A DNA stretch of 64,000 nt from Bacillus niameyensis (GCF_001375535.1 NZ_LN831197.1:62001-126000); one strand, 5' to 3'. Positions 9,225 to 18,691 are shown, numbered from the stretch's first letter. The notes: generated from the letters alone by a model not told the origin. Numbers and translations: made by a program.

Positions 9225-9245
9225 TACTCAGTCAGCTTGGGCTCG
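9120..9245 (+). ncRNA. Predicted omega-RNA of the TnpB element (scaffold plus flanking guide)
   Basis: In known TnpB elements the guide RNA scaffold covers the 3' end of tnpB and the right end of the element, and the guide is the adjacent host sequence. Here the scaffold would end with the GACTTCAGTC hairpin and GGAGGTTCAT, and the guide would begin at about 9225 (ACTCAGTCAGCTTGGG), inside the GNAT gene. That guide would match an uninterrupted GNAT allele preceded by TTTAT. The limits are inferred from position only. Confidence 0.4.
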
Positions 9246-9605
9246 ATACATAAGGATGAGTGTAAGAACAAAATCGAGCGCTTACTCAAATTTGAACATG
9301 CCCAATTTTTATTAGCAAAAATAGATGGTGAATATGTGGGATTTATCGCGTTAAATTGGGGATTTTCAACGACAAAAGGTCAACCTTTTTTGAGAATTCA
9401 AGATCTGTTTGTTTTAGAAGAGTTTAGAAGAAAAGGGGCTGCCTCCGCGCTTATAGAAGAATCGATAGTCATTACTAAAAGAAATAACGCAAATCGACTC
9501 CAATTGAATACAGGAACTAACAATATCCAAGCAAGAAAGTTATATGAATCTAGCGGATTTGAAAGGTTCGAGAACAAAGAAATCTACATGCTTTTTTTAT
9601 CTTAA
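9225..9605 (+). pseudogene. 3' fragment of the IS-interrupted GNAT acetyltransferase
   Basis: From TAC 9225 the frame reads YSVSLGSIHKDECKNKIERL and continues through GNAT motif D/A (LRIQDLFVLEEFRRKGAASA, with the R-R-K-G-A acetyl-CoA loop) and motif B (NNIQARKLYESSGFERF). The frame stays open upstream only because it runs into the tnpB region. The substrate is unknown. The fragment keeps the acetyl-CoA loop but lacks the first strand and its own start, so it is probably inactive. Confidence 0.8.
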
Positions 9606-9624
9606 TAGAAGGGAGAAGAATTAA

Positions 9625-10106
9625 ATGACATCAGATTTTTATCCCGCATTAACTGGCTGTAAGACCCCCACTTCAAGAATTCTAGGAGAATCCAAGAGTT
9701 GTAAGTGGGGGATCAACAGCCAGTAAAAGCCCGATTGGTTCAACTAACAATCAGTGGAGGATGGAAAAAACCCCCACTGATTGAAGTTTCACTTTACTGT
9801 GATGAAGTATTAAGTGGTAAAACTGAAGTTGATAAAGTCTATGAAACTGAAAATGTATTGGCCTATTATCATACGCGGCCTTTCTATAAGGTACATATTG
9901 TCGTGATACCGAAGAAACATATCCCATTACTGACAACGTTACAAGATGACGATATGGAGCTTTTTATAGAACTTATGACAGTAGTCCGAAAAGTGGCTAC
10001 GAAAACAGAATCTGAATATGGTGCTTGCCGTGTTATCACTAATTTAGGTGCATACCAAGATTCGAAACATTTGCATTGGCATATTGTGTCTGGGGAAAAA
10101 AGATAA
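9625..10106 (+). pseudogene. HIT-family hydrolase gene interrupted by a TTTA-flanked element
   Basis: ATG 9625, with GGGAG upstream, encodes MTSDF before a 151-bp element interrupts it. Removing 9642-9792 plus one TTTA joins codons to MTSDFYCDEVLSGK and restores a HIT protein of about 108 aa ending with the triad KHLHWHIVSG (HLHWHIV). The current frame can start only inside the element (9705), giving a chimeric N-terminus, so normal expression is unlikely. The family is related to the intact HIT gene at 7105 but is a different subgroup. Confidence 0.85.
9642..9792. mobile_element. TTTA-flanked palindromic non-autonomous element, copy 1 (151 bp)
   Basis: The element runs from TCCCGCATTAACTGGCTG to TTGAAGTTTCAC and is flanked by TTTA (9638-9641 and 9793-9796). 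It contains two hairpins: a left imperfect one (TTAACTGGCTG...CCCCCACTT with AAGTGGGGG...CAGCCAGTAA) and a right one (CAATCAGTGG...CCCCCACTGATTG). It has no ORF. It shares over 90% of its bases by eye with copies at 17823 and 39898. The hairpin-bounded layout resembles IS200/IS605-derived PATEs. Confidence 0.85.
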
Positions 10107-10169
10107 TCCTCTACAACGTCTAATTATTTTGAAACCAAAAATATACACTATTTTCATTTTGAAAAAACA

Positions 10170-10197
10170 TTGAATCTTTATAAGAAAGTGATATAAT
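10170..10197 (+). promoter_or_regulatory. SigA-type promoter of the xpt-pbuX operon
   Basis: TTGAAT (10170-10175) and TATAAT (10192-10197) are separated by 16 nt, about 25 nt ahead of the purine aptamer. Confidence 0.75.
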
Positions 10198-10220
10198 AGC
10201 AATATTCTACAATTCAATAG

Positions 10221-10296
10221 CACTCACTCATATAATCGCAGGAATAGGGCCTGCAAGTTTCTACCGATTTGCCGTAAACAAATCGACTATGGGTGG
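10221..10296 (+). promoter_or_regulatory. Purine (guanine/hypoxanthine) riboswitch aptamer
   Basis: The class signature is present: CTCATATAATC, P2 hairpin GCAGG...CCTGC, AAGTTTCTACC, P3 GATTTG...CAAATC, and GACTATGGGTG closing P1. The pyrimidine in J3/1 is C (GACTAT), which predicts guanine/hypoxanthine and not adenine specificity. It lies directly upstream of xpt-pbuX, the classic target. Ligand binding should favour the terminator at 10358-10412 and turn the operon off. Confidence 0.96.
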
Positions 10297-10343
10297 CAAG
10301 TGATTAGATAAATAAGGTTATAATATCTTATTGTCTTTTCTAA

Positions 10344-11032
<689 letters not shown>

Positions 11033-11033
<1 letters not shown>

Positions 11034-12337
11034 TGAAAAATGCACTTAAATCTACTACTTTGGGAATTCAGCATCTCTTGGCCATGTATGCAGGTGCCAT
11101 TCTAGTACCGTTAATTATTGGAAATTCTTTAGGTTTTGATCATAAACAATTAACGTATCTCGTCTCGATTGATATTATGATGTGTGGAGTTGCGACACTT
11201 TTGCAAATTACAAGCAATCGATTTGCAGGTATTGGTCTCCCGGTAGTGCTAGGGTGTACATTTACAGCAGTTGGTCCAATTATGAAAATTGGCGAGGATT
11301 TTGGGATTTCTGCCATTTATGGTTCCATCATTGCTTCCGGTCTAATTATCATGTTGATTAGCGGCTTTTTCGGTAAATTAGTTAAATTCTTTCCACCGCT
11401 CGTAACAGGTTGTGTGGTCACAATAATTGGTATCACTCTTATTCCTGTAGCAATCAACAATATGGGCGGAGGACAAGATGCTAATGACTTCGGATCATTG
11501 GCTAATATTGCATTAGCGTTTGGAACTTTGCTTACGATTATTTTAATCTATCGTTTTTCTACAGGTTTTATTCGGGCGATCTCCATTTTGCTCGGGCTTG
11601 GTGTTGGAACAATAGCAGCCATTATTATGGGAAAAGTTGATTTTATGCCAGTACAGGATGCAGCAATGGCTCAAATCGTCCAACCTTTTTATTTTGGTTA
11701 TCCAACATTTGAATGGTCAGCTATTCTCACGATGACATTAGTTGGGATGGTTTCATTAGTAGAATCAACGGGTGTCTATTACGCACTAAGTGATATATGT
11801 GAGAAAAAAATTAAGGAAGAAGACTTAGCGAGAGGCTACCGTGCAGAGGGGCTAGCTTCCGTTATTGGCGGTCTTTTTAATGCCTTCCCGTACACAACGT
11901 TTTCACAAAATGTCGGTCTCATTCAAATGTCAGGCGTCCGCTCCCGAAAAGTGATTTTGATTACGGGTTCAATGTTAATCGCACTTGGCTTTTTACCTAA
12001 AATTGCGGCAATGACAACGATCATCCCGACCTCTGTCTTAGGAGGAGCAATGATGGCGATGTTCGGAATGGTTGTTGCCCAAGGAATTAAAATGTTAAGT
12101 AAGGTTATATCTGAATCGCAGGAAAACTCGATGATCATCGCATGTTCTGTCGGTCTTGGACTTGGTGTTACGGTTGCACCTAATTTATTTGCAGCCTTGC
12201 CCTCAGGTCTACAAATTTTAACAAGTAACGGTATCGTTGCAGGCAGTGTTACAGCCATTGTGCTTAATATTATCTTTCATATGTTGCCGAAAAGGAAAAA
12301 GAAGGAAAACATTGTTGCAGCAAAGCAAAGTGCATAA
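11033..12337 (+). CDS. pbuX: PbuX, xanthine permease (NCS2 family)
   Basis: A nucleobase:cation symporter-2 permease of 434 aa with about 12-14 hydrophobic segments. It begins MKNALKSTTLGIQHLLAMYA, the NCS2 N-terminal helix with the conserved Gln-His, and carries the VSLVESTGVYYALSD block with the NCS2 glutamate. Paired with xpt under a guanine riboswitch, it takes up xanthine for salvage. The TAATG overlap shows coupling to xpt. A terminator follows 8 nt after the stop. Confidence 0.95.
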
Positions 12338-12345
12338 ATAACAAG

Positions 12346-12391
12346 AACCTATCCATATTGCGTAATAATCGCATGTATGGTAGGTTTTTTT
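12346..12391 (+). terminator. Terminator after pbuX
   Basis: AACCTA/TAGGTT and an inner CATATTGCG/CGCATGTATG stem are followed by TTTTTT. It ends the xpt-pbuX operon. Confidence 0.85.
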
Positions 12392-12546
12392 ATTCTAATT
12401 ACTTCAAAAAATAATACTTATAATAATTCTTTCCCTTTCCAAAACATATACTTTGTGTCTTAATAGATTGTAAACGTCTTCGCACTGTAACTTCTAATAA
12501 AATAATAATTGTTAGAGATGTAAATGAAAACAAGGAGGGACAGTTA

Positions 12547-14397
12547 TTGAAAAAACGGCTTTATAAAATTCGAGAATTGCGGAGTCAATTTAGGGAGTTC
12601 ATAGAAGTAGCGAATTATCTTAAACTTGTACTTTGGCAAGCATCTAGGACTTGGACAGTGTTACTATTCACTTTAAATATATTCGGTGGCTTGACCCTTG
12701 CTATTGAATTATGGGCAATGACAAGTTTGATTAATCTGTTGATTGAACAAGGCTCCATCCAGCATGATTTCAAGCGAATGATGCTGACTTTGCTACCATG
12801 GGTTCTCCTTTTTATTGGAGCTATGTTAATCAAAAATACAGTAAATGCAATCCAACCGTATATCTCAAAGCAATTACAAGAAAAGACTTCTAGCATTTTG
12901 AAAAACGACATTTATGAAAAAGCAGTAAAATTAGATTTACGTTCCTTTGAAACAGAAGATTACTACAATCGATTGGAAAATGCGAAGAGATCAACAAATG
13001 CTCAATTAACCTATGCTATTGAAAGTGTTGGCTTCATGATCGGGAATATATTTGAACTGATTGTCATCATCACTGCAATTTCACAAGGCGGACTCCTTTT
13101 AGCTCTATTTCTATTGGCAGCGTCTATCCCATTGATCATCGTCAATATAAAAACGAGTCAGGAATTCGTCCGTATTAACTATCGACAATCACCATTGAAA
13201 CGACAACTTCAGTATTGGTTGAATATATCGACATCACGCTCTACTGCAGCAGAATTGCGATTATTTGAACTGGGTCCCTTTTTTCTGAAAAACTGGAAGA
13301 AACTTAGTGACCAGATTATTGGTGAGTTACATATGGCTCGGAAAAACTTAGCTTTTACGAGTGCGAAAAGTACCATCCTCATGATGCTTACATTAATAAC
13401 AATGATTATTGGAATCGTTTACACAGGTGCGTCGGGCGTGATCACAGTTGGAGCGCTTGTTGCGTTTTTATACATGTTGAATCGTTATCAGGATGCTATT
13501 AGGCTAATTGCTTATTATAGTGAAATGCTGTCTGATTTCTATTTTCAATTTCAACATGTCCCTCAATTTTTGCAATCGGGGGAAGAAGAGTTACAGAAAG
13601 GCGTGGCAGCTCCTCAAAAAATTCAACAAGGTATTGTTTTTGAAAACGTTGATTTTACTTATCCAGGAAGTGCAAAACCTTCTTTGCAAAATATTAGTTT
13701 TCAGATTCGGCCCGGTGAGAAGTTAGCGGTTGTAGGTGAAAATGGAGCTGGGAAAAGTACATTGGCTTTATTGCTTTTAGGGCTATATGAACCAACAGAA
13801 GGCAGAATATTAATTGATGGAATTGATTTAAAAACGATAAATCCACATTCATGGAGGAGGAAAGCTGCAGCTGTATTTCAAAATTTTGTTAAGTATCAAT
13901 TAAGTGTTGAAGAAAATATTGTATATGGTGATATATTTGAAAAAAACAACTTGGAGAGATTACGGCAATCTGCCGAAAAGAGTGGGGTAGATGAAGTGCT
14001 ACATAACCTGCCTCATGGCTATCAGACATTATTAGGAAGAGAATATGAAAATTCCAAAGATTTATCTGGTGGGGAATGGCAAAAGGTGGCCATTGCCAGA
14101 GCTTATTTTAAAGAAGCGGATCTTTTAGTGTTGGACGAACCAACCGCGGCACTAGACGCCCAATCGGAATATGAAGTATATCGACAATTCAGTGAGGTTT
14201 CCGATGGGAAAACGTCAATGCTCATCTCCCATCGTCTAGGCTCTGCAAGACTTGCTGATAAGATCATCTATTTACAAGCAGGGGAGCTTGTTGAAATAGG
14301 AACACATGAGGAATTATTGGCACAGAATGGCTCCTATTCTAAAGTTTATCACCAACAAGCGGAATGGTATCAGCAGGAGGAAAGTTTTTTAGGGTAA
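12547..14397 (+). CDS. ABC exporter half-transporter, subunit 1 (TMD-NBD)
   Basis: A 616-aa fused membrane and ATPase protein of the type IV ABC exporter class. The start is TTG 12547 with AAGGAGG 7 nt upstream. About six membrane segments lie in residues 30-320. The nucleotide-binding domain has Walker A GENGAGKS (about 397-404), signature LSGGEWQ, Walker B LLVLDEPTAALD and an H-loop SHRLGS, so this half looks catalytically complete. A second full half-transporter follows after 44 nt, so the pair probably forms a heterodimer. The substrate is unknown; lipid, peptide or drug export are all possible. Confidence 0.9.
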   Translation: MKKRLYKIRELRSQFREFIEVANYLKLVLWQASRTWTVLLFTLNIFGGLTLAIELWAMTSLINLLIEQGSIQHDFKRMMLTLLPWVLLFIGAMLIKNTVNAIQPYISKQLQEKTSSILKNDIYEKAVKLDLRSFETEDYYNRLENAKRSTNAQLTYAIESVGFMIGNIFELIVIITAISQGGLLLALFLLAASIPLIIVNIKTSQEFVRINYRQSPLKRQLQYWLNISTSRSTAAELRLFELGPFFLKNWKKLSDQIIGELHMARKNLAFTSAKSTILMMLTLITMIIGIVYTGASGVITVGALVAFLYMLNRYQDAIRLIAYYSEMLSDFYFQFQHVPQFLQSGEEELQKGVAAPQKIQQGIVFENVDFTYPGSAKPSLQNISFQIRPGEKLAVVGENGAGKSTLALLLLGLYEPTEGRILIDGIDLKTINPHSWRRKAAAVFQNFVKYQLSVEENIVYGDIFEKNNLERLRQSAEKSGVDEVLHNLPHGYQTLLGREYENSKDLSGGEWQKVAIARAYFKEADLLVLDEPTAALDAQSEYEVYRQFSEVSDGKTSMLISHRLGSARLADKIIYLQAGELVEIGTHEELLAQNGSYSKVYHQQAEWYQQEESFLG

Positions 14398-14441
14398 ATG
14401 CTCATGTTTTTCGTTTCAGGCGTATGGAGAGGAGACAAATC

Positions 14442-16268
14442 ATGACACAAACAGAAGAACAACAAAAGAAATCAATTTATTGGAAAGATTTAATGAATCG
14501 CTGGAAGTATTTGTTTAAATTATTTAAACTTTTACTATCAACTGCTCCAAAAGAAGTACTGATTATTATGTTCGTGACCATTTGTATGGGGATGATCCCA
14601 CTTTTATCAGTTTTTGCTTTGCAACAATTGGTGAATGCGATTACACAACTGGGAGGTCACGCTAGCCCTGGATTCCCGATGCAACTCATTTTATGGGTGT
14701 TGCTCTTTATCTTTGCACTGATTTTACAGTTTGTCGGTAATATTTTTGGGGGAATGATAAGGGACCATATGCAGGAGCGAATGAAGGCGGATATTCAACG
14801 ATTGATTATTAAGAAAACCCATCAATTATCATTGGCTCAATTTGAAAATCCAGAGCTTTATGATCAGCTGCAACGAGCAAATAGAGGTCTAGAGTCAAGA
14901 CTGTTTTCAACGATGGCTTTTATCTTTCAAAGCATCAGTGATTTCATCACAATTGTTTCATTATTAATCTTTTTATTTTTCATTCACTGGAGTATTCCCC
15001 TCATTCTCTTTATTGGGAGCACCATTTTCACTCTTGTCCGGATTCGACTATTCACGGAACAGTATATTCTTGATCGAAAACAGACAACAGAAATGCGGAA
15101 GTTGGGATATTTTGAGCGATTGATGAGTACTCGTGAATCGGCAAGAGAAATCCGTCTATTTGGATTAGGCGATCATCTTAGAGGTAAATGGAAAGCGCTT
15201 AATATAAAATTAATGGATGAACGCATCCATTTGGCACGAAGAGAAAGTCGGCTTGAATGGGTCAGTTCTAGTGGTAATACATTAACGTTTTCTATTGTTT
15301 TAACCGGTGTAGTGTATATTGCTACTTTAGGATTATTATCGGTTGGGCAATATGCGGCTTTTATTAATGCTGTTCTCCAATTTCAAGAAGCATTGGGAAA
15401 TTTATTCTGGTCGATAGCATTGATTAATAATGATCTTCGCTATATAAAAGATTTCTTCGATTATCTGGAATTACCCGAGGAACAAAGTGAAGGGGCTTTA
15501 TTATTGAAGGAGCCTTTAAAACAAGGGATTGCATGTGAAAATATGAGTTTCGTTTATCCAGGGACAAAGGAGCAAGTCTTTAAAAATATTAATTTGCATG
15601 TTTATCCTGGTGAAAGAATAGCACTTGTCGGTCAAAATGGTTCAGGAAAAACAACACTGATTAAATTATTGATGGGATTGTACAAACCCACAGATGGAAG
15701 GATTTTAGTCGAAGGAAGCGATTTAGAGAAGATCAATTTATCCACTTGGAGAAAAAGATGTACGGCCATTTTTCAGGACTTCCATAAATATCATATGACA
15801 GTAAAAGACAATATTGCGATTGGCCAAATTGAAAAAATAGGAGATGCCGAACAAATCACAAGGGCGGCGATTGCAGCGGGAGCAGATGAGATGATTCAGG
15901 AATTGTCGAATGGATATGAGACACTTCTTGGCAAAGAGTTTGGTGGTCAGGAACTTTCTCAAGGACAATGGCAGAAGGTGGCGATTGCCAGAGCTTATAT
16001 CCGGGATGCCGACTTATTGATTCTTGATGAACCAACTTCTGCTTTGGATCCGCAAGCAGAAGTGGAGATTTATAAACAATTTCGGGATATTGCGAAAGAT
16101 AAAACGACGATCTTTATTTCTCATCGTCTCGGAATCTGCAAGTTAGTCGATCGAATTATTGTTTTACATGATGGTGGAATTGTAGAACAAGGAAGCCATG
16201 AGCAATTGATACAGGAAAATGGTCATTATGCCCATATGTATCGTCTTCAAGCACAGTGGTATGCGTGA
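14442..16268 (+). CDS. ABC exporter half-transporter, subunit 2 (TMD-NBD)
   Basis: Partner of the preceding gene, 608 aa, from ATG 14442 with GAGAGGAG upstream; the frame open back to 14364 overlaps subunit 1 and has no site. Walker A is GQNGSGKT (about 397-404) and Walker B is LLILDEPTSALD. The signature reads LSQGQWQ in place of LSGGQ, a degenerate form typical of one half of heterodimeric exporters with a single consensus ATP site. The two halves share the EIRLFGLG/AELRLFELG coupling-helix region, showing they are paralogues. No substrate-specific gene is adjacent. Confidence 0.9.
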   Translation: MTQTEEQQKKSIYWKDLMNRWKYLFKLFKLLLSTAPKEVLIIMFVTICMGMIPLLSVFALQQLVNAITQLGGHASPGFPMQLILWVLLFIFALILQFVGNIFGGMIRDHMQERMKADIQRLIIKKTHQLSLAQFENPELYDQLQRANRGLESRLFSTMAFIFQSISDFITIVSLLIFLFFIHWSIPLILFIGSTIFTLVRIRLFTEQYILDRKQTTEMRKLGYFERLMSTRESAREIRLFGLGDHLRGKWKALNIKLMDERIHLARRESRLEWVSSSGNTLTFSIVLTGVVYIATLGLLSVGQYAAFINAVLQFQEALGNLFWSIALINNDLRYIKDFFDYLELPEEQSEGALLLKEPLKQGIACENMSFVYPGTKEQVFKNINLHVYPGERIALVGQNGSGKTTLIKLLMGLYKPTDGRILVEGSDLEKINLSTWRKRCTAIFQDFHKYHMTVKDNIAIGQIEKIGDAEQITRAAIAAGADEMIQELSNGYETLLGKEFGGQELSQGQWQKVAIARAYIRDADLLILDEPTSALDPQAEVEIYKQFRDIAKDKTTIFISHRLGICKLVDRIIVLHDGGIVEQGSHEQLIQENGHYAHMYRLQAQWYA

Positions 16269-16296
16269 ATACTAGTTTGAGAGTGGAGGAAAATGA

Positions 16297-16748
16297 ATGT
16301 TAGATTTCCGTGATCTAGATGAGGGCAATATTGATATCTTGGAAGAATGGTTTCAAGATAAGAATGGTTTCAAGATGAAGAAGTGTTGAACAGATTAAGT
16401 GGTACACTGCCTTTGAATCAATGGTTTCGCTATGTACAGGAAAGCCCCTATTATTGGGCATGGCTTGTGTATGAAGGGGAAGTGCCGATAGGTCAAATTG
16501 ATATGGAAATGTACACAGATTTTTCGGCTTCGATTTCATTATTAACAAACCCGCGCTTAAGAAACAAAGGATTTGGAAAGAAAATGTTGAATACATTACT
16601 TCAAAGGCCAGAGATGGTACGGGTTCAGAAACTGGTTGTTTACGTTGAAATCGATAACCTAGCAAGCCTCGCCTGTTTCAAACACGTGGGATTTATAGAA
16701 AATGGAATAGATGAAGATGGCCTACAAATATTGACCTTGGAATTGTAA
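16297..16748 (+). pseudogene. GNAT acetyltransferase frameshifted by an exact 17-bp tandem duplication
   Basis: ATG 16297 with GGAGG 7 nt upstream starts MLDFRDLDEGNIDILEEWFQ and then stops at a TGA near 16388. The bases AAGAATGGTTTCAAGAT occur twice in tandem (16343-16359 and 16360-16376). Deleting one copy makes the frame read EEWFQDEEVLNRLSGTLPL and continue through GNAT motifs (NPRLRNKGFGKKMLN acetyl-CoA loop; NLASLACFKHVGF) to 16748, about 144 aa. The downstream part alone (ATG 16383) could be translated but would lack the first strand and has no ribosome binding site. Confidence 0.85.
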
Positions 16749-16768
16749 GGTTACGAGGGTGTGAAGTA

Positions 16769-17728
16769 ATGGAAAAATGGACGACAGAGCGGCTAGAGCA
16801 ATTATTGAATGGAGACATAAGCAAACGAGAAATAATTGATGATTCAAAAAGTGATAGATTCATTGAGATGATAAAGATAAATAACCGAAAAGTTTTTATA
16901 AAGTATGGTGATGACGACGGCTTGCGGAATGAAATAATAGTGTATGAAAGTGTATTAAATGGGAACCAACACCAAGTACCTGCAGTCATCAAGGCAAAAG
17001 AAGTGGAAAATAATGAATATTTCTTAGCCCTTGAATGGATAGAAGGGATACATCCGGAATTTGAGAATAAGAATCATAATGAAATAGTATTCACAGCGCT
17101 TGGAAAATGGACGGCGGAGTGGTCAAAACAAATTGAAGTATTATCTAACATTCCTAAGACCGAGTTATATGATATATCTAGTTTAGAAATTTTACTAAAC
17201 AAACATAGCGAAAGTTTGAAGCACATGTTTGGAAATTCCTTGGTCACCCTGCTTCAACAAATCGTATCCTTCCAACACATTATTATCCAACATATAGAAA
17301 AATTCCCACTTACATTGGATCCTGGGGATATATCATTACATAATGTTTTGTTGGATCGAAAGGACAAGGTTAATTTCATTGATTTTGAGTACTGTTCTAT
17401 TAGGCCAATGATTATGGTAGTTGAGCATTTTGGTGAGGAATATACATCCATCCCTTACCGGCAAAGTGATATTGATATCGCATTAAAAGCCTATGTAGAT
17501 GCTTGGAATGAACATTCAAATGCTTCGATTCGATGGGATGATTTTGCCCGTTCCCATCTATGTGCAAGAATCTACTATAAAGTAGGGAGCTTTCTTTATT
17601 GGATTAAGGAAATCGTAGGGGGTGATGATTCAGAAGAAATTAAGGAGTGGGTCAAAAAAGGACAGGAACAGCTTCAAGAGCTGGTCAATCACTTTAAAAT
17701 GAAGGGATTTCTTACAAATAGGATGTAA
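16769..17728 (+). CDS. APH-fold phosphotransferase (aminoglycoside/choline kinase-like)
   Basis: A 319-aa protein of the APH/choline-kinase superfamily. The Brenner-type motif is LDPGDISLHNVLLD (catalytic Asp in GDISLHN, with P-G in place of the usual H-G) and the metal-binding motif is FIDFEYC. The N-terminal ATP-binding lobe contains KVFIKYG and a later YESVLNG segment. The start ATG 16769 follows GAGGGTG. It lies after the broken GNAT gene with a 20-nt gap. Substrate prediction is not possible; antibiotic, sugar or small-metabolite phosphorylation are all known in the family. Confidence 0.75.
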   Translation: MEKWTTERLEQLLNGDISKREIIDDSKSDRFIEMIKINNRKVFIKYGDDDGLRNEIIVYESVLNGNQHQVPAVIKAKEVENNEYFLALEWIEGIHPEFENKNHNEIVFTALGKWTAEWSKQIEVLSNIPKTELYDISSLEILLNKHSESLKHMFGNSLVTLLQQIVSFQHIIIQHIEKFPLTLDPGDISLHNVLLDRKDKVNFIDFEYCSIRPMIMVVEHFGEEYTSIPYRQSDIDIALKAYVDAWNEHSNASIRWDDFARSHLCARIYYKVGSFLYWIKEIVGGDDSEEIKEWVKKGQEQLQELVNHFKMKGFLTNRM

Positions 17729-17791
17729 CAAAGTTAGTGAGTAATTTTACCAAAGGATTAGAAAGTTAGTAAGATAAAGGAGGCAGGCTGA

Positions 17792-18160
17792 ATGAATTAT
17801 GAACGTGGCGGTGTCGTATTTATCCCGCATTAACTGGCTGTTAGACCCCCCACTTCAAGAATTCGAGGAGAATACAAGAATTGTAAGTGGGGGATCAACA
17901 GCCAGTAAAAGCCCGATTGGTTCGGGCCCGCAGGACGCGGGTCACAAAGGCGTTGCAACAGGATGTTGCGAATTTAGCCTTTGTTCCTCTAACAATCAGT
18001 GGGGGATGAAGAAAACCCCCACTGATTGAAGTTTCACTTTATTTGCTGTATCTTACTTGGTGTAGGTCTAGGTTTTTTATTTGATCAAATTCCAGCTGGA
18101 GCATTAATTGGCGTTGGTGCGGGATTTTTGCTCATGGGGATTATCGGGAAAAGAAAATAA
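17792..18160 (+). pseudogene. Small glycine-rich membrane protein gene interrupted by a TTTA-flanked element
   Basis: ATG 17792 follows AAGGAGG and encodes MNYERGGVVF before the element inserts. Removing 17823-18037 and one TTTA restores a 49-aa frame that continues ICCILLGVGLGFLFDQIPAG and GALIGVGAGFLLMGIIGKRK, ending TAA at 18160. This looks like a two-helix glycine-zipper membrane protein of a kind common and uncharacterised in Bacillaceae. As it stands the gene is broken after codon 10. Confidence 0.8.
17823..18037. mobile_element. TTTA-flanked palindromic non-autonomous element, copy 2 (215 bp, long form)
   Basis: The ends match copies 1 and 3 (TCCCGCATTAACTGGCTG ... TTGAAGTTTCAC), with TTTA at 17819-17822 and 18038-18041. 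It differs by about 65 extra bases at 17924-17988 that can fold into nested stems (CCGC/GCGG; ACAAAGGC/GCCTTTGT enclosing TTGCAAC/GTTGCGA). The shorter copies look like deletion derivatives of this form, or this copy gained the module. It interrupts a small membrane-protein gene. Confidence 0.85.
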
Positions 18161-18173
18161 GGGGGATGTACAT

Positions 18174-18662
18174 ATGAGCTATGAACCACCAAAGCAAACA
18201 ATTAGCGTATCGGCTTTTCTTCAGAATGAAGAGGGTGAGGTGCTTTTACTCCGAACTCATTGGCGAAAAGACACTTGGGAAATGCCAGGTGGAAATGTAG
18301 AAGTAGGAGAGCCGTTGGACGAGGCTGTTTGCAGGGAATTTTTAGAAGAAACAGGAATTGTGATTCGGCCAATTGGAATTACGGGAATTTACTCCAATAC
18401 GACAAAAGCTACAATAGGTGTAGTTTTTCGTGCAGAATATGTTAGTGGAGAAATCAACATTCAACCAGAAGAAATTTTGGAAGCACGCTATATTAAAATC
18501 GATGAATTAAATATTGGTGAGTACATAACTCGACCCCAACAAAGATCGCGTACACTGGATGCGATGAAGGCGAAATATTTTATACCATATGAAGCGTGGA
18601 AAATGGAGCCTGACTATCAACTAGTGTCGAGGTTGGAAAAAAAGATAACGCTTGATGTTTGA
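18174..18662 (+). CDS. Nudix hydrolase
   Basis: A 162-aa Nudix-fold pyrophosphohydrolase starting at ATG 18174 (AAGGGGG upstream). The Nudix box reads G-N-VEVGE-PLDEAVC-REFLEETGI, a full match to GX5EX7REUXEEXGU. It follows the interrupted small membrane gene by 13 nt, so it may originally have been the second gene of that pair. A bidirectional terminator follows. The substrate is unknown; the box alone does not separate nucleotide, sugar or sanitising functions. Confidence 0.88.
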   Translation: MSYEPPKQTISVSAFLQNEEGEVLLLRTHWRKDTWEMPGGNVEVGEPLDEAVCREFLEETGIVIRPIGITGIYSNTTKATIGVVFRAEYVSGEINIQPEEILEARYIKIDELNIGEYITRPQQRSRTLDAMKAKYFIPYEAWKMEPDYQLVSRLEKKITLDV

Positions 18663-18691
18663 TTCGATATTTCCATCTTCCGTTAGATAAA

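Noticed and set aside
9705-9796. Start of the HIT gene inside element copy 1
   Set aside because: The reading frame passes through the hairpin, and the resulting N-terminus matches no HIT protein; removal of the element yields a typical start at 9625.
17799-18029. 76-codon ORF across element copy 2
   Set aside because: It is made of the element's own palindromes plus a frame-shifted reading of the disrupted membrane-protein gene and has no family match.
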